Of a stretch of DNA of 64,000 nt, positions 21,673 through 33,778 are shown piece after piece. Source of the DNA: Adineta steineri (taxonomy: Eukaryota > Rotifera > Eurotatoria > Adinetida > Adinetidae); contig CAJNOI010000288.1 in assembly GCA_905250115.1 (NCBI GenBank), positions 24,126 to 88,125 on the forward strand. The letters are read 5' to 3'. The notes beneath the pieces are model-generated. The model had not been told where the DNA came from. It did not search any database and worked only from the letters and a program-made list of their open reading frames with translations. Both the position numbers and the translations under genes were made by a program. Within the stretch, counting starts at the first letter, position 1. Every line of letters starts with the position of its first letter.

Positions 21673-23746
21673 CAAGGATTGTTAACCATAATCAAGAATC
21701 TATAACTAAAACTCTTCAGTGATTAATTCTTTATAATATAAATTATATTTTATTGTCTCTTCAAAATGATTTATCTATTGAAAAAGTGGAATTTTACAAA
21801 AACAAATATCCATTATTGTGTGTAGTAATGTTTTTCATTTAGTTTTAAACCTTATTCCTATTTTTTTCAACATTATAAATGAGCAAATCAAGTAGAAAAG
21901 CTTTGAGTATACAAGTATAGTAGAAGAAAAGTTGTTATCTTGTATATTAATCTTCTTATGATTATTAGAATATCTATGAGCATCTATAGAATTAGAAGAA
22001 TTGAAAAGGATTGGAAAAAGACAAAGAAGACGATTTTTCTTGGATATTTCCAAACTCGTACTTTTTAAGGAAAAGAACAGAATTGTGAATGAATCATTTT
22101 TTACGTAGTTGTATCAAAATAAAAATAAGTTTCTTTTTGCTTTAAATTCATTCGTAAAAAATCATCTTGTAAGTTACTTTTGTTAGTATAATCATTGAAT
22201 AATGTTTCTATTTGTTTTCTTTCTTATGTATTCGAAGTTGATTAATCTAAAATATTTATTTCCAATTAAAATTCTAATCAAGTATTACTTTGAAGATTTG
22301 AAAATATTTTCTTTTAATTCAAGTCAACTTTTGACATTGAATGAATATCAAATTGAAAGAATTTCTTATTTAACTGCATTGGTCTCTACTGGATCTCATT
22401 TCGATTCAATTAAAATTTAGGACGGCTGTTATTTACCGTGACACGTCAGTTACGCGCGCGACAGTTGCGCGCCGACACTTGCGCGCAAAAAAAATTCTTT
22501 TCGTTCTGTTTTCGTCTGATTGAATCAGTTATATATATTAACAGAAATAAAGATGTTCTGTTAGTGAGATTGGTTTATTAAAAAAATATATAGAAGTTAT
22601 CAATATTGCTTTTTGCTTCAAAATGAGATTAAAACTAAACAAAATAAATCAGATAAAAGTATAAGGAGAAAGTATATATATATATAATAATTTCTAAAAT
22701 ATAAATGTCTCCTATAAATTCAGTCAAAGGCAAAGACCATCGCGCAAAATATGAAAAAATTGATCTTCGAATACGAAACATGGTTGAAGAATTTCATACT
22801 GTTTCGAGAAACGACTATTTTAAAATAGCCAGATCAATATTTAATTTTTGAACGAGTATATTTTTTATTTTCAATTATTGTTCACTGAGCGTATTTGTTT
22901 GTTTATTGTAAATAAATACTATTTATTTCTGTTAATAATTTATATCAAAAGATTTTTTGAAATTAAAAACAATTTTATCATCTTTTTCTCAATTCACGCG
23001 TAAAAGTGTCAGTCAATCGTTATTTACTCGGTAGAACAAATATTTACTGATCTATCTAAAAATTGTAATATTTTATCTATTATCACTCTTTTGAATTTTC
23101 TTGTCATTGGATTAAATAAAAGTCCGACTTTTGAAGAAATTGATTTGACTTTCTTTTCGAATATGGATTGTAGTCTCACACACATGTGTACGTTTAATAC
23201 CGTTGAATTTCTTTTTATAGGAATCTATGAAAAATAAATCTTTTAAGAGGATTATGAAAGATGTGAACACTTAAAAAATGAAAGTAATTAGAAGAAATGA
23301 TTACATTGAATTTTTTCTATATAGGAAAAGTAGACACAATCTTTATATTTCGATTAGAAATAATAAATTTGAAGGATTCGTTTGAATGTCTTTGGAACTA
23401 AAATAATTTTTTAATTTGTCATTAATTTATCATTTGAAAAATTTGATGAGAATATTATCATCTCTTCTCAGCGATTCTTTGGTATACTGTCATTGAATCG
23501 AAAATATTTTTTGAAATAGAATAGTAGGCATAAAAGAAGAAAGAAGAAAATAGAACACATGTAGTATTTATATGATGTAACTTTCTTTTTTTTTTCTTTC
23601 CTTCTCTTTCAATTTTTGTTTGTGCCAATCTCTTCTTATTTCATATAACATAATTGTGAATATGTCCTTCGATCTCTTGAATCTCTCTAAAAGAAAGTAT
23701 TGATACTAATATAGGAGAAAAAACAAATATATTTCTATTATACATA
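21673..23746. other. Intergenic region with a putative CGCG element
   Basis: AT-rich. The only structured part is 22429-23027. The short ORFs at 21835 (-) and 22202 (+) are not convincing. Confidence 0.65.
22437..23019. mobile_element. Putative degenerate non-autonomous element with CGCG ends
   Basis: An exact 8-bp repeat TTATTTAC lies at 22429-22436 and 23020-23027. The left interior end (CGTGACACGTCAGTTACGCG) and the reverse complement of the right end (CGATTGACTGACACTTTTAC then GCG) share TGAC and TTACGCG blocks. The left end also carries three tandem copies of a roughly 14-base CAGTTGCGCGCCGA unit (22447-22487), in sharp contrast to the AT-rich surroundings. No ORF. In AT-rich DNA an 8-base repeat could occur by chance. 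Confidence 0.45.
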
Positions 23747-24187
23747 ATGAATTGTCAATATAAACATGAACATTCCCTCGAACAACGTCGATTTGAATCT
23801 GAACGTATTCGAAGACGTTATCCTGATCGTATTCCTGTTATTGTTCAACCATCACAATCATCATCATCATCATCACTTTTAGCAACATCATTATTTCGTT
23901 CATTTTCATCTTCATCCTCATCATCTTCATCATTATGTAATGAAGTAATATTATCACGTCTTGAAAATGAGAAATTTCTTGTTCCATCTGAATTATCCTT
24001 TGGTCAATTTGCTTATAATATTCGACGACGTTTACGTTTACGATCAGAACAAGCATTATTTTTTTATATTGGTTCAGATGGTAAACAACCAATATTAAGT
24101 TCAACTATTGCAGTATTATATCATCAAAATAAAGATATCGATGGATTTCTATATGTTTTTTATGCTGATGAAAAAGTTTTTGGATAA
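23747..24187 (+). CDS. Divergent ATG8 (GABARAP/LC3)-like ubiquitin-fold protein
   Basis: Single exon, 146 aa. The N-terminal helices and first strand match ATG8 (YKHEHSLEQRRFESERIRRR then YPDRIPVIV). The LIR-docking-site region matches too (KFLVPSELSFGQFAYNIRRR), as does the second half (ALFFYIGSDGKQP, GFLYVFYADEKVFG). ATG8 is conjugated to phosphatidylethanolamine on autophagosomes through its C-terminal Gly. Two oddities: about 28 extra residues, mostly serine, between VIVQ and LENEKF where canonical members have a short loop; and the protein ends exactly at the acceptor glycine, so no ATG4 priming cut would be needed. Probably a lineage-specific paralogue. Confidence 0.88.
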   Translation: MNCQYKHEHSLEQRRFESERIRRRYPDRIPVIVQPSQSSSSSSLLATSLFRSFSSSSSSSSSLCNEVILSRLENEKFLVPSELSFGQFAYNIRRRLRLRSEQALFFYIGSDGKQPILSSTIAVLYHQNKDIDGFLYVFYADEKVFG

Positions 24188-25404
24188 AATAGTTTTATAT
24201 TCATTTTTTTAATAAAACATTCTAATCATTCCATTTTTGTATACATCACAAAATAATTTAAGGTTACACATCATTAGAATAATAGAAGCGAAATATACAT
24301 CATAATGCAAAACATTTTCTTACGAATTTAAATTTATTTTTAGAGAATATTTTAATACATAGAAAGAATAACATAAAATTATCAATAAGAGATATATTAT
24401 TAAAGTATATTGAACTATCGAATCCTTTCTTTTCCTTTCTTCATCGATGAATCAATAATTATATAGAAATTGTTTCTTTTGAAAAAAAATATATATTTTT
24501 CTCTTCTTAACTCATGCAGAGCTCATTGAAAAAAAAGAAGAACAGAAAAAAAAATCGAATTCTTTTCATTGAAAAAAAAACGATTTGTAATTCCATTCAT
24601 TTGAAACTCACTCAAAAATAAAATTCAATTGATTTCTATTGAAAAAATCATTTCTAATTCCATTCATATAAAACTCACTTGAAAAAACAAATTCAATTCT
24701 TTCTAGAAAAAAAAAAATCATTTCAAATTCTAATCATCCAAAATTTCTATTATATATATATTACAAATAGAAAATAAACTATCCGCAATATTCACATACA
24801 AATCAACTCTTTAGTGAAAAAATATAATAAAATTAATTGATTATTTAGATTAATACAAAAATAAATAAAGAAAATTTACATTTTTTTATTTCTAACTCCT
24901 TCTTTTTCCTTCAACAACAGTTGATTATCATATCTATGAACAAATATTTGTTCTCGAAAAAGAAATCCAGATTTTAGTCCGGTATATTCTGTGAGATTAT
25001 TTATTGATTAAGATTTCATCATTTTTTGTATAAAATCAAGGTTAAATAGTTCGAAATATTATAGATGACGTCTTCACTCAATATACAATTTTGATGAAAT
25101 TTCTTTCAACTTTCGATTTCATATCATTATGACATGTGAGAAAAAGAATTATTTAACTGGATAAAAATAAAAATACCTTTAGACTTACAATGTGTCTTAT
25201 TCAATGTATATTTATCGATAGAACGAAAATAATAATCTTGTTTATTTTCATCAAATCATATTAATACACACATTCACATTCGCTTTCTTTTAAACAAAAT
25301 TAGTTTCAATTTCGATTTGAAATCAATCTCTTCCTATGAAATTTATTTTAAAAATCAATTCTTATTTGTACATAGAAGAGAATAGTTTTTTTTCTTTAAA
25401 AAAT
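24188..25404. other. Intergenic region with an A-rich tandem repeat
   Basis: Very AT-rich. Holds the repeat at 24565-24740; nothing else recognised. Confidence 0.65.
24565..24740. repeat. Degenerate ~70-bp tandem repeat
   Basis: Three imperfect copies of a unit containing TTGAAAAAATCATTTCTAAT and TCCATTCAT, starting near 24569, 24639 and 24706. Confidence 0.6.
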
Positions 25405-25706
25405 TTAAAAGAATCCACCACCATAGCCACCACCACCACCAAATCCTCCTCCATAACCTCCTCCTCCGAATCCATTATCATAACCATATCCATAAGTTGA
25501 TCCAAGTCCTCCACCTAAATTTCTGTTGATATCATTATTAAGCCATTGATCAACACCCGTTTGAAAAACACCTAAAATTAACTAAGAAATTTCTATTTTA
25601 TTTCGAGATTAATAAGGTTACCATTGCCAGGAATAAAATTATTTACAAATCGATCAGCTGCATTGTCAATAAATGCATCAGCTATATTTGCACCAAAACC
25701 AGCCAT
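25405..25706 (-). CDS. Small glycine-rich protein, two exons
   Basis: Exons 25706-25622 and 25571-25405 with a 50-bp GT-AG intron in phase 1; 83 aa. The N-terminal half is a probable helix (MAGFGANIADAFIDNAADRF); exon 2 gives TGVDQWLNNDINRNLGGG and then a Gly/Tyr/Phe tail (GYDNGFGGGGYGGGF). No signal peptide. Gly-rich tails of this kind occur in low-complexity, self-associating or membrane-bending small proteins. I assign no function. Confidence 0.75.
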
Positions 25707-27859
25707 TACTTATTTTCTATCTTTATGTTAAAATACAAAGGTAATTTGAATGTTTTTATAGACAAAATTTTGTTTAATCATGTATGTCCATATAATAAAT
25801 AATATTATTATTATTATTATTCATAATATGGGCGTAGAAAAGAAAACGCCCTTCTCACCTCTACGCTTTTATTATCATGCACATGAATGACTAAGTGATC
25901 TATTCGATGTCTTTTCGTTTAAATATGATTTAATAATGAAATACAAACAAAGATTTTCTTTAATATTTAAACAGATTAAATAAAATTCGTTTGATTTCGA
26001 AGACAAAAGTAAATCGTCGAAAGTTGCAAAGATTAGTTTTAATTCTATCTTCGTCAATGATTAAACTTGTCGTAAAAATATTCTTTTCGATAAAATTCTA
26101 TGCGATATTTAACAATTGATGAAGAGTATTTCTTTAGGAATTAAAATAGAATATTTCTCTATTATTTCTTTAATGAAAACAAAATGAAAGTTATATCTAA
26201 ACACGTGTTTTATGCCAATTTATTCAAGGTATCAAACGGTTTTTTTTCATTCTTTACTTTTACATAAATGATAGAAACCGATAGATGAGGGTGTATGTGT
26301 ATTCGATTGAATACCCTCAATCATATCCATCAAGCAGAATACACAAAGTTTAAGATAAAGTTTTGTGAATTCTTCTAATAAGATATACGAATTATTTATT
26401 AACTTTATCTGATCAATTTCTCTATCAAATTGGAATTTAACGCATCTTGTAGACCTTGATGAATTATGTTTACCATATAAAAAAGATTCGCGTACTTTGC
26501 GTGTCTATGAAAAAAAATCTATTTGCAAAAATAATGGATTGAATAAGTTAACAAAATATAAGTGTACCAGAAGATGTGAGATTAAGATAAACAGAACACT
26601 CACACTTATCTATCCACAATTATAAATCAAAAGATTGTGGAACAAAATTATTCAAATATATTAAATATCTCAATGGATATGAATGATATTTTAATCATTG
26701 GTTACGAAAAAAATATTTTTTAAATTTCAAATAATTTTATTACTATAATAAAGAGTAATCAGAGCAATTAATAGAAAAATAAAATTGTGATATAAAGGGA
26801 AATTCTAATGATTGGAAAATGTATAAATATATTTTTATCTCTTCGAAACATGATATTTAACTTCTAACTATGTTTTGTTAGAGTTTTATTTAATAGAAAA
26901 ATGTTTAAAATTTATTCAAATTTATTATTAATAAGAAAAACTTTGTCAAATTAAAATATTTTTATATAAGTACAAAATTTTTCAATTGACAAATCTTTAT
27001 TTTTCAATAGATAAATAATCATCGTATGAGAAAAGTTTTCCTAGAAATAATACAACTAGAATTCTTCTATTAGTTCAACATGTCGGATGTGTACAGAAAT
27101 GGGGAAGAACGATAATTTAATTCATAGATTGATTATTAATTCTCTTTGAATCATATATTATATTTAAATATTATTTCTCATTGATTAAAATAACAAAAAG
27201 TAAATAATGAAATTATATTAGTTTGAAGAATATTAGTTGGATATTTGATTAGTCAATAATCTATGTGTATAGTTGATTGAATTTTGTTGTTTTATCAATG
27301 ATAAATTATCTAATATAACCATCTATTTCAAATATCTGATAACATATCAATCGTGAACATCTACAATAATCTTGAAAGTGTGGATTCATGTTTTCTGCAT
27401 CAAAACTCCCCATCCGATGTTTTTAAGATCTGCGATTTGCTGACTGTTTCAGTGAAAAAAAGACAATATAAGAGAAAAGTTTTCTCAATTTTGAATTTAT
27501 AAAAAATAATTTTTATATTTTAGAGTTTATTTTTTAAGCCAACGGACTGTACGACCGAAACAACTATTTGAATGGTTCCACTATCGTTTTTGGTATAAGC
27601 AAAAAATAGACATTAGACGTCAAATGAGTGACGGAGAGTGATGAAAACTATCATTGCAAGTAATTTTGTATAGGATGAGTTTGTTTTTGACATAAGTGCG
27701 TGCTCATGTCATTCACATCGAAATATGATAGAAAAGAGAAGAACAAGCGAGTGGATGTGATAGTTTTAAAAATAATTAATTAATTATTTAAAGAAAACTA
27801 AGACGTAAAAGATGATTTAATATTCATTTGATCTTAGATAAAGAAATTAAAAGTGCGAG
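25707..27859. other. Intergenic region
   Basis: About 2.1 kb, AT-rich. It contains weak relatives of the hairpin family near 26287-26332 (GAGGGTGTATGTGTATTC ... AATACCCTCAATCAT), 26569-26610 and 27370-27410. The 60-codon ORF at 25875-26057 (-) is not supported. Confidence 0.6.
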
Positions 27860-28825
27860 ATGTCTAGTATTGTTGAAATAGCTATAGAAATATCTTTTTG
27901 GAGTCCAGTTGTACTCTTTTCTATTGGAATTCCATCAGCGCTTTTTAATACAATTATTTTTGTGGGAATGAAAACATTTCGACAATCTCCTAGTGTTTAT
28001 TATGTTATTGGTCAATCATTATCTGATCTAATTGTTTTATTAATTTTACTTATTGAAAATATCTCATCAATATCCGTATCTACTTCTTCAATGACATGTA
28101 AATTAATGCTCTTTTTTAGTCAATTAACAGTACCTTGTGCAATGACTTTTCTTTGTCTATCAGCATTTGATCGTTGGGCATGCACTTCTCGATCAGCTCG
28201 AATACGTCATTTAAGTTCAAATTATGTCGCTCGTCGACTCTTTCCAATTCCTTTTCTTTTCTGGTTATTGATTGATATTCCCTATCTGATTTTTTGTGAT
28301 TTAATTCCACCTACATTCGATTGTTATTTCACAAATGATGTTTTTGGTGAAATTGCTATTTATTTTCTTTCTCCTATTTTCTCTGTTCTTCTTCCTTTGC
28401 TCGTTTTAATAACATTTAGTATTCTCACATATGGAAATATTCATCAACATCTTATTCGAAATCATTTATCAATGTGGGAACAACAAATGACAAGAATGAT
28501 AATTATTCAAACTCTTTTAAGTATTTTCTGTACACTTCCTCAATTTATTTTTGTTATTTATTCAATAGTCACACTTAACAAACGTCCAATGAGAAGTTTT
28601 TATCAAATTTCTATTGAATTATTAATTAATCAATGTACTATTTTTATTATGGGTATTAATTTCATTTCTTCATTCTACATTTTTTTTCTCTCTTCACCAC
28701 GTCTTCGATTAACAATCAAAAAATATATGAAAAATCTATGGAATTTGAAAAATAATCAAATTATTCCAATGAACATTACTCAGATAGGACGAAGAAAAAC
28801 AGCAATTCAAAATCATCAAAGATAA
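27860..28825 (+). CDS. Rhodopsin-like GPCR
   Basis: Intronless, 321 aa, seven membrane segments. TM1 contains GIPSALFNTIIFVG, TM2 LSDLIVLLILL, TM3 starts MTCKLMLFFSQL, the DRY position is DRW (SAFDRWACTS) and ECL2 has TFDCYFTND. The pre-TM6 segment is MWEQQMTRMIIIQTLL. TM7 runs into FISSFYIFFLSSPRLRLTIK in place of NPxxY. A Lys/Arg-rich tail follows. It is in the same broad family as the receptors at 18798, 20638 and 34438 but has no intron. Confidence 0.9.
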   Translation: MSSIVEIAIEISFWSPVVLFSIGIPSALFNTIIFVGMKTFRQSPSVYYVIGQSLSDLIVLLILLIENISSISVSTSSMTCKLMLFFSQLTVPCAMTFLCLSAFDRWACTSRSARIRHLSSNYVARRLFPIPFLFWLLIDIPYLIFCDLIPPTFDCYFTNDVFGEIAIYFLSPIFSVLLPLLVLITFSILTYGNIHQHLIRNHLSMWEQQMTRMIIIQTLLSIFCTLPQFIFVIYSIVTLNKRPMRSFYQISIELLINQCTIFIMGINFISSFYIFFLSSPRLRLTIKKYMKNLWNLKNNQIIPMNITQIGRRKTAIQNHQR

Positions 28826-29993
28826 TATTAACTCGTCTATGTAAAGTAATCAAGTAAATTCAGCTTTGAAAGGAATATTTAACTACAAAATCGGATTTTC
28901 ACAACTTTTTTTTAAATAAAAATACAATGTTAATTTACTCCGTTATTTTTTCTTTTTTGTGTCATTCTAAGTTGAGTCTTGTATAAATCTAGTCATATTG
29001 TTAAAAGCGTTATGTCATTTTCTACCGAAAGAAAAATACTTCGAATTTTGAACAGGTATTTCATCACGCTATAATATATTTTCGTCGTCAAAAAATTCCA
29101 TAATAAAAACAAGAAAACTCTATAATGTTGTGACATTTTTCATACAAGATTTTTCAACTATCTCGAGAACTACAAAAATTAGAGACTGCGTTATGTTCTA
29201 GTTATCCTAGAAAAATGAGCAGCTTTAGTTAAAATCTTCAGTTTCTATAAAAGAATTTATGATCTTGTAACGCTGTGACACAGTTTTTGCGTACTTTAAT
29301 ATCATATTTTTATTTAAACGTTCGAAAAAAAAAACATTCTTACATCTTTTACTATTATTCATAGATTTAAGTGACTCCATCGATTTAAAAAATACTATAA
29401 TAAAGTATTAAACTTCAAAATAACGCATTTCAACGCTTTATCTGAAGAAAAACAAAATTGAAATAGATACATTAAGATTGTGAGTATGAGTGTCATATAT
29501 ATCACAAGGCAACATCCATCCAACCATAGCTATCGATCCATGTCGGTTTTTGTTACTTTAGCATCCCTACAAACAATACAGGCTGATAATGATCAAAAAG
29601 AAGAATTTAAAAATGAAATTCTATTTTTTTTATCTGCACAAAGTACAAACATAATTCAATCGTTAATTAAATATCCCATCAAAATCTGTTGTCTACTAGT
29701 AATGAAATACTTCCAAGAAAAGACATTACAATGTATATTTGACACCAATGATATGTTTATTATTGATAAAGAAAAAAATTATTGAAAACAATGCACAAAA
29801 GAAGCAAAATAATACCAGTTTTGTATAAGATCAAGGAGAAAATTCAACATAAAATAGAATTAAGTCGAGAAAAGTATAACAAATATAAAAGAGTCAAGAA
29901 GCAAAGACAAACAAGACAGTGATTGTGATACGCAGAAGGATTAAATCCCTGCAAAGTAGTTTTGTTAAATAAATTGTTGAATATTTATAAATG
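28826..29993. other. Intergenic region
   Basis: AT-rich. The 101-codon ORF at 29480-29785 has no recognisable domain or good start context and is left uncalled. Confidence 0.6.
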
Positions 29994-30887
29994 TCAAATA
30001 TTTGTCATTATATTCAGTTTTTCCATCTGTGTGCAGTGATTATTGACGTTATCCTCATTATCATCATTGTTCACAAAGGGAACACGTTCATAACTAACAG
30101 AATCGATTGCTTGCAAGTTACGCTTTGACATATAATAGGCGGGCAAAGCAAATAAAAGAAGAACACACATTCCAATAGCCATATGAAGAACAAAATAATA
30201 AGCGATTAACATCGAATTTCTATGTTCATCAGGATCTTTTGTATCTTCATAATGAGCATGAAATGGACTATAGAGAAAGAAACCGACCGTATAGAACCAG
30301 GAACCTTGTAAAAATGTACAGTAAGCACGCATCAATGTAGCATAAATCTGCTTTTCACGTTGAATTATTTCAAAAGTACCACAGATAATTGAAGCACAAA
30401 TGGCAAGCGCAAGAAAAACGTGAAGTTGAACTTCGATCGGAGATCGACCATGACCATGAAAATAGAATGATATTGCTTCGGCAGCAAAGGCTACGTTAAC
30501 GGCGACAATACTCAGATGTTCCGGAATGGGAACTCGACAATGAATAAGAAGATCAATAATACCAACAAGAAAAAACATCATATACGTAGCAATATGTTGG
30601 TAACTATTCGCACCCATATAGAATGATATGTGACCATCTCTATGATGGAATCCGATACTTAATTCAGTTGCAATACCAAAACCTGTGCTAATGATAATAA
30701 AAAGAGCTTCTATCGGTAATGCAGCCACTCGTCGTCCGCAACACTGTAGTGGAAAAGTCAGAGAAACGTGGTAAGATTGTTTACGTTGTCGGCAGACGAA
30801 ATAACGTAACCATGCTGAATAAGTCCACCAGAAACTCAATATGAGAAAAATAGTACCTGGAATGAGATGTCCTGCAAAAGTTCCCAT
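29994..30887 (-). CDS. TMEM45-family (DUF716) membrane protein
   Basis: Single exon, 297 aa. The N-terminus MGTFAGHLIPGTIFLILSFW is the TMEM45 signature (GHxxPGxxFxxxxxWW). The family core follows: SYQHIATYMMFFLVGIIDLL, an EHLSIVAVNVAFAAEAISFY segment with HGHGRSPIEVQLHVFL, and a late LQGSWFYTVGFFLYSP. About seven hydrophobic helices with conserved histidines are visible, matching the usual length of 270-300 aa. TMEM45 proteins are multi-pass membrane proteins of poorly defined function. A polar tail (VPFVNNDDNEDNVNNH) ends the protein. Confidence 0.88.
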   Translation of the reverse strand: MGTFAGHLIPGTIFLILSFWWTYSAWLRYFVCRQRKQSYHVSLTFPLQCCGRRVAALPIEALFIIISTGFGIATELSIGFHHRDGHISFYMGANSYQHIATYMMFFLVGIIDLLIHCRVPIPEHLSIVAVNVAFAAEAISFYFHGHGRSPIEVQLHVFLALAICASIICGTFEIIQREKQIYATLMRAYCTFLQGSWFYTVGFFLYSPFHAHYEDTKDPDEHRNSMLIAYYFVLHMAIGMCVLLLFALPAYYMSKRNLQAIDSVSYERVPFVNNDDNEDNVNNHCTQMEKLNIMTNI

Positions 30888-33064
30888 CTTATCAAAATAG
30901 AAATACCGTAAAAATTGATGTGTTCACTCTTATAAACGCTAATAAAATATACTAACTTTCACTTTTACTTTTAATACACAGTACGGGAAGAAAAAAAAGA
31001 AAAAAAAAGAAATAATATTGTCGTTACTCAGCGCAACTCAAACAATGTCGTTCTATTCAACCATCATACCGATGTACGAACGAGTAAAAAATTACGTATT
31101 CTACCGTCTATTTTTTAGACATTACTTTTTATGGGTCTAAATTTTGATTCACAAGTATACAAATAAAGAAGAACAGAAAGAAAGAAAGAAAAGAAATGTA
31201 TAAGAGGAAATAAAGAACCACAAGAAAAGGATAGAAACTTAATAATGAGTATATTTATATATATATATATCATATAATCATTTAAATTAAAGAGAAGACA
31301 TATTTATAGAATATATAATTACCAAGATTCATATGTACAGCTCGAAAAAATATATTACGTTAAAAATTAGTGACATCTGCTGTTTGCTTAATAGAAAATG
31401 TATTAGTAATAATTTACTTGAAAAACAAGGACAATCATGACGAGAGAGAAGGATGTGAGTATGAGATAAAGGAGATATCAACATTCACATTCACACTGAT
31501 TATCTATGCCATTGCTGTTATTTTGATGGAAGATGATAATAATATCGACAAGAAATCCATTCATATCATCAAATCAATCAATCTGTGAATATCTATCTAT
31601 TGAATTCGAAAAATTGTATTATTCATGTTGATGCATTAGCGCTGCTTTTATTTTGTTAATATCTCGAACTTTCCATCGTGATCATTGTACTCTCCTATGT
31701 TTTAAAGGTATTTGTACGAAATATTATAATGAAGAAAGAGATTGTTCGAATATTTATATACTGGAAATAATCTGAGGTTGAAAACAAAACAGAATGAAGT
31801 GTATATGCTATGTTACAAAATAAAAGTCAAAGATAATAAAAGCACACCAATTTTCAACTAGTTCTTTTATTTTTATTTTTCATGTTGATAATTTGATCTG
31901 GTACGCAGCAGATACACACACGCATTTTTAAAATTTCTTCTTGGTACTCACCATAGTATCTCTACACACCAAAAGATGAATCACACAGAAATTTATTGAT
32001 CTTGATAGCGTGGGTTTCATGAGAAGAGAGAGACTATCCTGACGCATTATGGTAAGTTCGTGTCAAATATTTAAAAACGAATTTTGCATTTGACTGTGTC
32101 GATGATAATGAAATATGAGCATTGATAACATACACGAGTTTTTATTTTATGCCGACGAAAGAAGAAAAATATTTGTTTAAGATTACGTACACTATTCTAT
32201 GTAACGATTTTAGACGTCTTTATCATTGACTTGTTTTTTCTTAGGACGAACGTTGAAAGAGAATTGCAAATTGTATACAAAATTTGTATCTATTCTTTTC
32301 CTAATCTGCCGATACTGATGTATGTATTATTTCGGTTGACAATATCTTTAGAGTGTAGGTGTGGTGGGAGAAATAAAAAAGAAGAAACGCACACCTTCAG
32401 TTTCGCTCAAGTGAACTGGACGTGATTCACGAGTTTATCAGTTCTTCTCAATTAAAACTATCATAGTTCTAATAAAAGACGCTAACCAGGTGTCATCAAA
32501 GACCACGTTTGACGGCGAGTCATAACCATTACAGATTGCGAAAAACGTTATTATTTGTCATTAACTAATGTTATACCATAGTTAATTCATGCTTCAAATT
32601 TTATTCCTACAGAGATTATTCTAACAGCTTTTTATAACCATATTTTCGGTTTAAAAATGAAAATTTTTAAAAGACAGACCGATCAGGCGACATATACATA
32701 GATCCCTGATTCGCACCACATTTCAGTCTACAAGTATTAAATGAACAAAAACCAACTGATAGAATTCAAATCATATTCTATTTCTATGGTAACAAATCTC
32801 GATGATTTCAGAAAATGTTTCAGTAGAAAATGAATTTTATTTTCAACATTATTTAACAAACGAGATAAAAGTAAGAAACTCTTTATTTTTTCCAGTCTTT
32901 CATTGTATTATATCTAAAAAGTCAACAAACGAGTTGTCTCGCATACAAAAAAATTTCCAAGCGATAAAAGATTATTTTACCTGTTATCTAAATAAAAGAT
33001 TTCGTCGAAATAGAAATATGAGTAATAAATATTTTCGAGCATTTTGAATAAAATAATTTTAAAA
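30888..33064. other. Intergenic region
   Basis: AT-rich. It has a purine run at 30990-31012 and degenerate hairpin arms near 31445-31497 and 32350-32400 (GAGTGTAGGTGTGGTGGGAG ... CGCACACCTTCAG). ORFs at 31370, 32231 and 32802 lack support. Confidence 0.6.
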
Positions 33065-33778
33065 ATGTCGCATACAAGATATGTTTCAACAATTGATATT
33101 AATGATGATGATGATGATGATGACACTGTTGCTATTAGAAGTCAACAAGTTAATGTTAATTTAGAATTAGGACAAATTCGAGATGTTGGACACACAACTT
33201 ACATTCGTTCTACATATGCAGGTCGTTATAATTTTGCTGTTAAACAATATAATCACTATGATACAGAAAATGTTAATAAAAAGCGATATATGCGTGGTGG
33301 TCGATTGTTTCTGTATGGTATTATTGTACTTATACTTTTCATTGTATCTATTCTATTAATTAATCAAGCAAAATCTAATAAAGCTTTAATAGCTATACCT
33401 ATTATTATTTCAATAATTTATTTATTTATAACATCTTATAATTGGCATATTCATCGAACAAATGCTTCTCTTATTCATGATAATATGATTAAAGTTCAAG
33501 ATAAATATTTATCTGGTTCAATAAACGAACATTTTAAAATTCCTGTTCATGCACGTATTCAAAATCGAGAATTAATTGCAGCAACTGATGGAACAACTAT
33601 AGCAGTATTAGCTCGATTACAACAACGATATCAAAATTTAACTGAAATTGATATAATGCTATATAAAAATATATATCTTACAAAATACGCCTGTTTTCCA
33701 TCAGAAACTATTTTACATTTTTTATTATTTTTGGGAATATTAATTGCATCATTTACAATCCTCACTGGAAAACAATAA
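33065..33778 (+). CDS. Unknown membrane protein with Asp-rich N-terminus
   Basis: 237 aa from the start MSHTRYVSTIDI; an in-frame ATG 21 bases upstream is possible. A run of seven Asp (encoded by GAT repeats) is followed by about 70 soluble residues. Two adjacent membrane helices come next (LFLYGIIVLILFIVSILLI and ALIAIPIIISIIYLFITSYN), then a soluble stretch (RIQNRELIAATDGTTIAVLA), and a C-terminal hydrophobic helix (ILHFLLFLGILIASFTIL). I do not recognise the family. Codon use and composition look genuine. Confidence 0.7.
   Translation: MSHTRYVSTIDINDDDDDDDTVAIRSQQVNVNLELGQIRDVGHTTYIRSTYAGRYNFAVKQYNHYDTENVNKKRYMRGGRLFLYGIIVLILFIVSILLINQAKSNKALIAIPIIISIIYLFITSYNWHIHRTNASLIHDNMIKVQDKYLSGSINEHFKIPVHARIQNRELIAATDGTTIAVLARLQQRYQNLTEIDIMLYKNIYLTKYACFPSETILHFLLFLGILIASFTILTGKQ

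Noticed and set aside
29480..29785. 101-codon ORF upstream of the TMEM45-like gene
   Set aside because: No domain, poor start context, AT-rich composition.
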